From: Stenotrophomonas maltophilia
GTDB taxonomy: Bacteria; Pseudomonadota; Gammaproteobacteria; Xanthomonadales; Xanthomonadaceae
Assembly: GCA_002387845.1 (NCBI GenBank)
Contig: DGLB01000011.1
Location: forward strand, 42,348-48,027
Direction: 5' to 3'
Length of the DNA stretch: 5,680 nt
A program made the translations under genes and the position numbers. Positions 1 through 5,680 of the stretch are shown here, one piece after another. The stretch's first letter is position 1. Each line of letters opens with the position of its first letter. A model generated the notes under the pieces. It saw only the letters and a list, made by a program, of their open reading frames with translations, was not told the origin of the DNA and did no database searches.

Positions 1-1951
<1,951 letters not shown>

Positions 1952-1989
1952 TGAAGGAACCGGTTGGAATGAGACGCCCCAACGGCGGC

Positions 1990-2003
1990 GCTTCCGCAGA
2001 AGC
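1990..2003 (-). promoter_or_regulatory. Hairpin in secA leader with UNCG-type loop
   Basis: On the minus strand GCTTC-TGCG-GAAGC forms a 5-bp stem closed by C-G around UGCG, which fits the UNCG class of very stable tetraloops. It sits 38 nt upstream of the secA start codon, so it is in the secA leader if transcription begins upstream of 2003. Its role is unknown: RNA stabilisation, an expression-platform element or chance are all possible. Confidence 0.4.
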
Positions 2004-2011
2004 TGCTCGCC

Positions 2012-2041
2012 GCAAACGAAACAGGGCGCACTGCGCCCTGT
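2012..2041 (-). terminator. Terminator-like hairpin between the M23 gene and secA
   Basis: On the minus strand ACAGGGCGCA and TGCGCCCTGT (2041-2021) are perfect complements around one central base; in RNA this would be about 8 bp with a 5-nt loop. TTTCGTTTG follows. The interrupted T-tail resembles the one after the lpxC hairpin at 3743-3763 read on the same strand. It lies 72 nt past the M23 stop and could end that transcript. A candidate -10 at 2056-2061 lies just upstream, so it could instead act as a leader hairpin for secA. Confidence 0.5.
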
Positions 2042-2055
2042 CTATGGCAACACTT

Positions 2056-2088
2056 ATTGTAGCTTGGGACGGGGGTGTCGCGTTTCAA
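2056..2088 (-). promoter_or_regulatory. Candidate secA promoter
   Basis: The minus strand carries TACAAT (2061-2056), five of six matches to the -10 consensus, in a locally AT-rich patch. The nearest -35-like element, TTGAAA (2088-2083), is 21 bp away, longer than the usual 16-18 bp. If used, transcription would start near 2049 and give a leader of about 98 nt holding both hairpins. A GGGGGAGG run (2096-2089) overlaps this area without a suitably spaced ATG. Called on -10 quality and position only. Confidence 0.35.
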
Positions 2089-2112
2089 CCTCCCCCGGCC
2101 CGTTCGTCGCAC

Positions 2113-3063
2113 TCAGCCGCGCGACACCCGGCCGACCGGGGTATTGCCGCCGTCGCCCAGGAACTTGCGCGGATTGACCACGTTGCCACGCTCCCACACT
2201 TCAAAGTGGACGTGGGCACCGGTGGAACGACCGGTGGAACCGGCCTTGGCCACTTCCTGGCCGGCACGGACCAGGTCACCCGCCTTCACCACCAGGCGCG
2301 AATTGTGCGCGTAACGGGTCACGTAGCCGTTGCCGTGGTCGACGTCGACCACGTTGCCGTAGCCGCCCTTGACCCCGGAGAAGCTGACCACGCCATCGGC
2401 CACGGCCATGACCGGGTCGCCGACCTTGGCATGGAAATCGATGCCCTTGTGGTTGCCGCGACCGCGACCGAACGGGTCGTTGCGCCCACCAAAGCCGGAG
2501 GTGATGTAGCTGTTGCGGATCGGCATGCGACCCGGCACGGCGTCCTGCTCGACCTGGTGGTCGAACATCAGCGACTCCATTACCGACAACTGGCGGCCTG
2601 AAGCAGCGAAACGCTGCTCCAGCACCTGTAAGTCGGCGTTGACCGCGCTGGCCGGAATGTCCTGGGTCGGGCCGGGTTCACCTTCACCGAGGCCGGGGGT
2701 CTCGTTGAAGTCGAACTCGCCGTCTTCCAGCTTGCCCATCTGGGTGAGGCGCTCGCCGAGCGCGTTCAGGCGGGTGGCCTGCGCCTGCAGCTCGCCCATG
2801 CGGGCGGCCAGCGCATTGACCTGGGTCTGGGCGTCCTTGCGGGCCTGCGCCAGTTCCAGCTCCTGCTGCGCCACCTTGGCGTGCAGGCGAGAATCATTGA
2901 ACATGCTGCCGCCGAGGCCGGCACCGAAGCCGATCAGGCAGCCCAGCCCGAGCACGCTGCCAAGCAGGGCACGGGGGCGGTCCTCGAAGTAGAACCGCAG
3001 ACGCGCGATGGGCGTTTTGGCCTGTCCTTCACGCGTTTTGATTACGATCTTTTTGAATGCCAT
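2113..3063 (-). CDS. Membrane-anchored LytM/M23 murein endopeptidase
   Basis: This 316-residue protein has M23 (LytM) architecture: a basic cytoplasmic N-terminus, one membrane segment at about 32-51, a Gln/Ala/Leu-rich coiled-coil stretch at about 57-112, an acidic Gly/Pro linker (about 113-137), then the LytM domain from about 185. Zinc and catalytic residues are all present: H205 and D209 in HKGIDF, H253 in YAHNSRL, H284 and H286 in HVHFEV. It should therefore be an active zinc metallopeptidase cutting peptide cross-links of murein in the periplasm, not a degenerate activator of the EnvC/NlpD kind. The start at 3063 gives MAFKKIVIKTREG, an N-terminus I recall in xanthomonad homologues; the frame is open upstream but only antisense to dciA. 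There is no clear ribosome site (AACTCACTG before ATG). The gene is upstream of secA and divergent from dciA. Exact substrate bond and gene name are not known from sequence. Confidence 0.93.
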   Translation of the reverse strand: MAFKKIVIKTREGQAKTPIARLRFYFEDRPRALLGSVLGLGCLIGFGAGLGGSMFNDSRLHAKVAQQELELAQARKDAQTQVNALAARMGELQAQATRLNALGERLTQMGKLEDGEFDFNETPGLGEGEPGPTQDIPASAVNADLQVLEQRFAASGRQLSVMESLMFDHQVEQDAVPGRMPIRNSYITSGFGGRNDPFGRGRGNHKGIDFHAKVGDPVMAVADGVVSFSGVKGGYGNVVDVDHGNGYVTRYAHNSRLVVKAGDLVRAGQEVAKAGSTGRSTGAHVHFEVWERGNVVNPRKFLGDGGNTPVGRVSRG

Positions 3064-3075
3064 CAGTGAGTTTTC
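3064..3075. promoter_or_regulatory. 12-bp gap between divergent start codons (M23 / dciA)
   Basis: Only 12 bases separate the M23 ATG (3063-3061, minus) from the dciA ATG (3076-3078, plus). An in-frame TGA at 3067-3069 rules out any upstream start for dciA. Each promoter must therefore lie inside the other gene's coding region. A plus-strand TACGAT at 3043-3048, inside the AT-rich first codons of the M23 gene, is a weak -10 candidate for dciA with no good -35. I found no convincing minus-strand promoter for M23 within dciA. Confidence 0.6.
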
Positions 3076-3516
3076 ATGTCTGAGCCGAAATCCAGTGCCC
3101 GTTCCCCTTCTGCGCCCAAACCGGCGCTGGAAGCGGTCATGGAAGACAAAACCGGCAACCCGCTGCGTCGTGCCCTCTGGCTCGACGCGCTGGACCGTCA
3201 GTTGCGCCCCCATTTGCCGCCCACCCTGGCCACCCGTTGCCGGCTGGCGAATGTGAACGGCGAGCACCTCGTTTTTCTCGTCGAGTCCCCGGTCTGGCAT
3301 GCCAAGCTGCGGCTTGCCGAACGCGAGTTGATCGACGCGGCCCGTTCCATCGGGCTGAAAGTCACCAAGGTGACCATCAAGACTGCGCTTGCCCCTCCTC
3401 CACGCTCCCCAGCGATCGACAGCAGGAATGGCCCCCACGCAGTTTCAGCCGCCACGCACCAAGGGCTACGCGACGCTTTGGCTTGCTTCCAGGACCCCAA
3501 GGGCTCGAAGTCCTGA
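3076..3516 (+). CDS. dciA: DciA-like DUF721 protein, replicative helicase (DnaB) loader
   Basis: A 146-residue protein of the DUF721 family. DciA is the ancestral partner that helps load the replicative helicase DnaB in bacteria lacking DnaC or DnaI. Residues 1-28 are a Ser/Pro/Lys-rich tail. The KH-like core is about 30-104: RALWLDALDRQLRPHLPP, RCRLANVNGEHLVFLVESP, the conserved Trp W74 in SPVWHAKLRL, then ERELIDAARSIG and KVTKVTIK. The rest (about 105-146) is Pro/Ser-rich and probably disordered, with a possible short helix at HQGLRDALACF, as known for DciA tails. ATG 3076 is the first possible start because TGA lies in frame at 3067-3069; ribosome binding is weak (GTGAG). It lies between lpxC and secA, as I recall for dciA in Pseudomonas aeruginosa, which supports the call. 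It is alone on the plus strand. Family is clear; the loader role is by homology. Confidence 0.85.
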   Translation: MSEPKSSARSPSAPKPALEAVMEDKTGNPLRRALWLDALDRQLRPHLPPTLATRCRLANVNGEHLVFLVESPVWHAKLRLAERELIDAARSIGLKVTKVTIKTALAPPPRSPAIDSRNGPHAVSAATHQGLRDALACFQDPKGSKS

Positions 3517-3582
3517 CCGCATCGGAGCATCCCGCTCCTTCCCCGATCCGCGTCACGAAGTCGTGAAACATTTCGGGGAGCC

Positions 3583-3611
3583 GGCGGCCATCGTAGCCGC
3601 GGATGGTCGCC
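3583..3611 (+). terminator. Inverted repeat downstream of dciA, possible terminator
   Basis: GGCGGCCATC (3583-3592) pairs with GATGGTCGCC (3602-3611), giving ten pairs including one G-U around the 9-nt loop GTAGCCGCG. The nearest T-rich run, TTTTATT (3624-3630), starts 12 nt after the stem, farther than in a classic intrinsic terminator. It sits 66 nt past the dciA stop. It may end dciA transcription or protect the 3' end. Confidence 0.35.
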
Positions 3612-3617
3612 CAGTCG

Positions 3618-3650
3618 TTAGGCTTTTATTAAATTTGCGTTATTTTTACT
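3618..3650. other. AT-rich island in the dciA/lpxC convergent gap
   Basis: The 276-bp gap between dciA and lpxC has no credible protein gene. This segment is strikingly AT-rich (TTTTATTAAATTT, then TTATTTTTACT) against GC-rich surroundings. Promoter-like pieces occur on both strands: plus-strand TATTTT at 3641-3646, 17 bp after the poor -35 TTAGGC (3618-3623); and minus-strand TTTAAT, 17 bp after TTTCGG. Both -35 elements are poor. A short plus-strand RNA ending at the hairpin 3740-3769 is possible but unproven. Confidence 0.35.
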
Positions 3651-3671
3651 CCGAAACTGGATCGGGTTCAC

Positions 3672-3695
3672 AAAAAAGTGACGACGGTCCGGTCA
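3672..3695 (-). terminator. Hairpin with T6 tail, possible second lpxC terminator
   Basis: On the minus strand GTGAC (3695-3691) and GTCAC (3682-3678) form a 5-bp stem around a 9-nt loop, followed at once by six T (3677-3672). The T-run is the best in the window but the stem is short. The same six bases also sit between TCAC (3668-3671) and GTGA (3678-3681), a second small inverted repeat. It lies about 100 nt past the lpxC stop, behind the stronger hairpin at 3743-3763. Confidence 0.4.
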
Positions 3696-3739
3696 CGGTT
3701 CATTGACGTGAGCTTCACGCAACCCCAGCACCAGAAACG

Positions 3740-3769
3740 CGAAACGGCGCTGTGCGCGCCGTTCGTTTT
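3740..3769. terminator. Bidirectional terminator between dciA and lpxC
   Basis: AACGGCGC (3743-3750) and GCGCCGTT (3756-3763) form a perfect 8-bp GC-rich stem around TGTGC. On the plus strand it is followed by CGTTTTACTT, a fair U-tract. On the minus strand it is followed by TCGCGTTT, a weaker interrupted one. It begins 30 nt after the lpxC stop, so it suits lpxC termination. It can also stop plus-strand transcripts arriving from dciA. Confidence 0.6.
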
Positions 3770-3792
3770 ACTTGAAAATCAATGAGTTGGAA

Positions 3793-4698
3793 TCAGGCGT
3801 AGGCCGGAACACCATAGACCACCGGGGCCGGGTCGGCCGCGGCGTTGACCCACTCCCACGCGGTGACGTCGGCCAGCAGGGCCCGCACCAGCTTGTTGTT
3901 GAGCGCATGACCGGACTTGAAGCCCTCATACGCGCCCAGCACCTGCGCACCGGCGAGGTACAGGTCGCCGATGGCGTCGAGGATCTTGTGGCGCACGAAT
4001 TCGTCGGCGTAACGCAGGCCGTCTTCGTTGAGCACGCGGAATTCGTCCAGCACGATGGCGTTGTCCATCGAACCGCCCAGGCCCAGGTTGCGCTCGCGCA
4101 TGTACTCCAGGTCGCGCATGAACCCGAAGGTACGGGCGCGCGAGATTTCCTTGGTGTAGGCGGCGGTGGAGAAATCGATCTCCGCGCGCGACTGCTTGGC
4201 CGGAATCATCGGGTGGTCAAACTGGATGGTGAAGCCCAGCTTGTAGCCTTCATACGGGGTGAAGCGGGCGACCTTGTCGCCTTCGGTGACTTCCACGGTC
4301 TTGAGCACGCGGATGAAACGCTTCGGCGCGTCCTGCTCGGCGATGCCGGCGGACTGCAGCAGGAACACGAACGGACCGGAGGAACCGTCCATGATCGGCA
4401 GCTCGGCCGAGGACAGCTCCACGATGATGTTGTCCACACCCAGGCCAGCCAGGGCCGACATCAGGTGTTCCACGGTCTGGATCTTGGCGTTGTTGCAGGT
4501 CAGGCCGGTGCACAGGGTCACTTCGGTGACCAGGTCGGCACGGGCCGGGACTTCGACGACCGGGTCCAGGTCCACACGTCGGAACACGATGCCATGGTTG
4601 ACCGGAGCCGGGCGCAGGGTCATGTAGACCTTGTCACCGCTGTGCAGGCCAACGCCGGTGGCGCGGATCGTGTTCTTGAGAGTGCGTTGCGGAATCAT
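3793..4698 (-). CDS. lpxC: UDP-3-O-acyl-N-acetylglucosamine deacetylase LpxC
   Basis: LpxC removes the N-acetyl group from UDP-3-O-acyl-GlcNAc, the committed cytoplasmic step of lipid A synthesis. The protein is 301 residues, the usual full length. The N-terminus QRTLKNTIRATGVGLHSG is typical. Zinc ligands are present: H78 in VEHLM, H237 and D241 in HKILDAIGD. Also present are the catalytic base E77, K238, T190 in RARTFGF and H264 in KSGHALNNKL. PIMDGSSGPFVFLL at 101-114 is the characteristic loop region of the first repeat. The ATG at 4698 fits the family start, but the bases before it (GGTCGACCCCC) form no Shine-Dalgarno site. It follows ftsZ after about 200 bp containing two hairpins and a candidate promoter, so it probably has its own transcript. 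The C-terminal tail (PAPVVYGVPAYA) is short and nonpolar. In E. coli such a tail is the FtsH recognition site; whether that holds here is unknown. Confidence 0.98.
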   Translation of the reverse strand: MIPQRTLKNTIRATGVGLHSGDKVYMTLRPAPVNHGIVFRRVDLDPVVEVPARADLVTEVTLCTGLTCNNAKIQTVEHLMSALAGLGVDNIIVELSSAELPIMDGSSGPFVFLLQSAGIAEQDAPKRFIRVLKTVEVTEGDKVARFTPYEGYKLGFTIQFDHPMIPAKQSRAEIDFSTAAYTKEISRARTFGFMRDLEYMRERNLGLGGSMDNAIVLDEFRVLNEDGLRYADEFVRHKILDAIGDLYLAGAQVLGAYEGFKSGHALNNKLVRALLADVTAWEWVNAAADPAPVVYGVPAYA

Positions 4699-4711
4699 GG
4701 GGGTCGACCGG

Positions 4712-4730
4712 GTAGCGCGCTGTCAGCGCG
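4712..4730. repeat. GTAG-headed palindrome in the lpxC leader
   Basis: CGCGCTG (4716-4722), one base, then CAGCGCG (4724-4730) is a perfect palindrome preceded by GTAG (4712-4715). It ends 17 nt before the lpxC ATG and lies within the leader if the candidate promoter at 4744-4752 is used. A GTAG head followed by a stem is the plan of the SMAG/GTAG-REP elements of Stenotrophomonas, but the stem is shorter than usual. An operator or a leader hairpin is equally likely. Confidence 0.45.
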
Positions 4731-4743
4731 ACAATGACAAACA

Positions 4744-4752
4744 AGAATAACA
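4744..4752 (-). promoter_or_regulatory. Candidate extended -10 promoter of lpxC
   Basis: The minus strand reads TGT-TATTCT (4752-4744), an extended -10 with four of six matches to TATAAT plus the TG motif. No good -35 is at normal distance; TTCAGA (4777-4772) is 22 bp away. Transcription would start near 4737, giving a leader of about 39 nt that contains the palindrome 4716-4730. It lies in the most AT-rich part of the ftsZ-lpxC gap. Confidence 0.35.
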
Positions 4753-4764
4753 CGCAGTACCGCC

Positions 4765-4791
4765 ACCCCTTTCTGAACGGGGTGCGCCCCG
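4765..4791. repeat. Two mutually exclusive hairpins sharing one G-run
   Basis: CGGGG (4778-4782) can pair with CCCCG (4787-4791) around TGCG. The same GGGGT (4779-4783) can instead pair with ACCCC (4765-4769) around a 9-nt loop. Only one can form at a time. They lie between the ftsZ 3' hairpins and the candidate lpxC -10, so they would matter only in ftsZ read-through RNA. Confidence 0.4.
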
Positions 4792-4814
4792 ACCAGAGGC
4801 CGGAACCGCGGAAC

Positions 4815-4846
4815 GGCGAACTGCCGGGCCCATCCAGGCCCGGCAG
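4815..4846 (-). terminator. Perfect 10-bp hairpin downstream of ftsZ, likely terminator
   Basis: On the minus strand CTGCCGGGCC (4846-4837) and GGCCCGGCAG (4830-4821) form a perfect 10-bp stem with a 6-nt loop. It is followed by TTCGCC with no real U-tract. It is 52 nt past the ftsZ stop and is the longest uninterrupted stem in the window. It is probably an ftsZ 3' end, by termination or by blocking 3' exonucleases. It has no GTAG head. Confidence 0.5.
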
Positions 4847-4867
4847 CGAGGGACATGGCGATGCTTA

Positions 4868-4888
4868 CCGGGGCGGACAAGTCCCCGG
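4868..4888 (-). terminator. Hairpin immediately after ftsZ
   Basis: CCGGGG (4868-4873) and CCCCGG (4883-4888) form a 6-bp GC stem around a 9-nt loop that can also pair internally (GGAC/GTCC). It starts 10 nt beyond the ftsZ stop codon. No T-tail follows on the minus strand (TAAGCAT), so it is more likely a 3'-end stabiliser or part of a tandem arrangement with 4821-4846 than a terminator by itself. Confidence 0.3.
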
Positions 4889-4898
4889 CATGCAACGC

Positions 4899-5680
4899 TT
4901 AGTCCGCCTGGCGGCGCAGGAACGCCGGGATATCCAGGTAGTCGTTGGGCAGCTCGGCCGCCGCCGGGCCGGCGGCCGGGGCCGACGGAGCCACGGTGTC
5001 GGCGCTCGGACGACGCAGGCCCAGGCCCATGCCGCCGACGGCCTTGGACACGGCGTCGCCGCCGTTGTCGAAGTCGCCGAACTCCGGCTGGCCGGTGGTG
5101 GCGTTGCGGACCAGCTTGATCGGGGCGCGCTCGCCCGGACGCTGGGACTTGGACGCAACGGCACGGTTCAGGCCGGTGGCGACCACGGTCACGCGCACTT
5201 CGTCCTGCATGTCCGGGTCGAGCACGGTACCCACCACCACGGTGGCGTCTTCGGAAGCGAAGCCGTCGATGGTGCGACCGATTTCGTCGAACTCGGCCAT
5301 GGTGAAGTCGGCACCGGCGGTGATGTTGACCAGGATGCCGTTGGCACCGGCCAGGTTCACGTCGTCCAGCAGCGGGTTCTGGATGGCGGCTTCAGCAGCG
5401 GCCTGGGCACGGTCATCGCCACGGGCGGTGCCGGTACCCATCATGGCCAGGCCCATTTCGGACATGACGGTGCGCACGTCGGCGAAGTCGACGTTGATCA
5501 GGCCCGGACGCACGATCAGGTCGGCGATGCCCTGCACGGCGCCCTGCAGCACGTCGTTGGCGGCACGGAAGGCCTGGATCATGGTGGCGTTGCGGCCCAG
5601 CACGGTGATCAGCTTTTCGTTCGGAATGGTGATCAGCGAGTCGCAGTGCTGGCTCAGCTCCTCGATGCCCTTCAGCGCCA
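4899..5680 (-). CDS. ftsZ: Cell division protein FtsZ (C-terminal 259 residues, cut by window edge)
   Basis: FtsZ is the tubulin-like GTPase that polymerises into the Z-ring and recruits the divisome. The window holds the last 259 residues, so the N-terminal GTP-binding half with GGGTGTG is outside. Visible (fragment numbering): LITIPNEKLITVLG at 15-28; helix H7 region AANDVLQGAVQGI at 39-51; synergy T7 loop NVDFADVRTVMSEMG at 62-76, with both catalytic aspartates D64 and D67, which complete the GTPase site of the next subunit; LVNITAGADF at 116-125; and VVVGTVLDPDMQDEVRVTVVATGL ending the core at 170. A Gly/Ala/Pro-rich linker follows (about 171-244). The conserved tail DYLDIPAFLRRQAD (246-259) binds FtsA, ZipA and other partners. 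The stop is TAA. lpxC follows on the same strand, as at the end of many dcw clusters. No defect seen. Confidence 0.98.
   Translation of the reverse strand, partial: ALKGIEELSQHCDSLITIPNEKLITVLGRNATMIQAFRAANDVLQGAVQGIADLIVRPGLINVDFADVRTVMSEMGLAMMGTGTARGDDRAQAAAEAAIQNPLLDDVNLAGANGILVNITAGADFTMAEFDEIGRTIDGFASEDATVVVGTVLDPDMQDEVRVTVVATGLNRAVASKSQRPGERAPIKLVRNATTGQPEFGDFDNGGDAVSKAVGGMGLGLRRPSADTVAPSAPAAGPAAAELPNDYLDIPAFLRRQAD

Noticed and set aside
3064..3438. N-terminal extension of the M23 protein up to 3438
   Set aside because: The frame is open, but it is antisense to dciA and its residues match no M23 N-terminus. The ATG at 3063 gives the expected basic N-terminus followed by a membrane segment.
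3389..3706. 105-codon plus-strand frame overlapping the dciA 3' end and the gap
   Set aside because: Out of frame with dciA in its coding part, then runs through the inverted repeats and AT-rich island; no family resemblance or ribosome site.
3772..4737. Plus-strand open frame of 321 codons covering lpxC
   Set aside because: Antisense shadow of full-length LpxC; low-complexity His/Gly/Val/Gln composition and no recognisable domain.
4821..4846. REP/SMAG element at the strong ftsZ hairpin
   Set aside because: It has a long perfect stem but no GTAG head and one copy only in view; a 3'-end hairpin of ftsZ explains it.
4695..4895. Hypothetical protein gene of 66 codons (TTG start) between ftsZ and lpxC
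   Set aside because: Not annotated as a gene because it crosses two strong hairpins, starts at TTG and has atypical codons. Only the ATGA overlap is kept, as a finding.

Overview
The window is a stretch of GC-rich gammaproteobacterial core chromosome. It shows the end of the division and cell-wall (dcw) cluster and the genes next to it. Protein sequence points to Xanthomonadaceae, most likely Stenotrophomonas or a close relative. The basis is my recollection of the SecA start (MINSLLTRVFGSRNERQ), the LpxC start (QRTLKNTIRATGVGLHSGDKVYMTLRP) and the FtsZ tail (DYLDIPAFLRRQAD); the genus is inference.

Layout. Minus-strand transcription order is ftsZ (C-terminal part, 5680 to 4899), lpxC (4698-3793), then after a divergent gene an LytM/M23 murein endopeptidase (3063-2113) and secA (N-terminal 650 residues, 1951 to 1). 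The only plus-strand gene is dciA (DUF721 replicative-helicase loader, 3076-3516). It is divergent from the peptidase gene with only 12 bp between the two start codons, and convergent with lpxC across a 276-bp gap.

Role. All five products serve growth of the cell body: FtsZ sets the division plane, LpxC commits the cell to lipid A synthesis, the M23 enzyme opens the wall, SecA drives export through SecYEG, and DciA helps DnaB onto DNA. Order and orientation look like the usual arrangement in this lineage, and every visible catalytic motif is intact.

Non-coding parts. The three gaps (1952-2112, 3517-3792, 4699-4898) are rich in inverted repeats. The secA leader has a terminator-like hairpin, a second hairpin with a UNCG-type loop and no secM-like ATG frame. 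The dciA/lpxC gap has an AT-rich island and two terminator-like hairpins. The lpxC leader has a perfect palindrome between a candidate extended -10 and the start codon. None of the four visible start codons has a strong Shine-Dalgarno sequence.

I do not see an undescribed biological system, mobile element, CRISPR array, tRNA or rRNA. The points worth a second look are regulatory: the 12-bp divergent start, the secA and lpxC leaders, and the AT-rich convergent gap.
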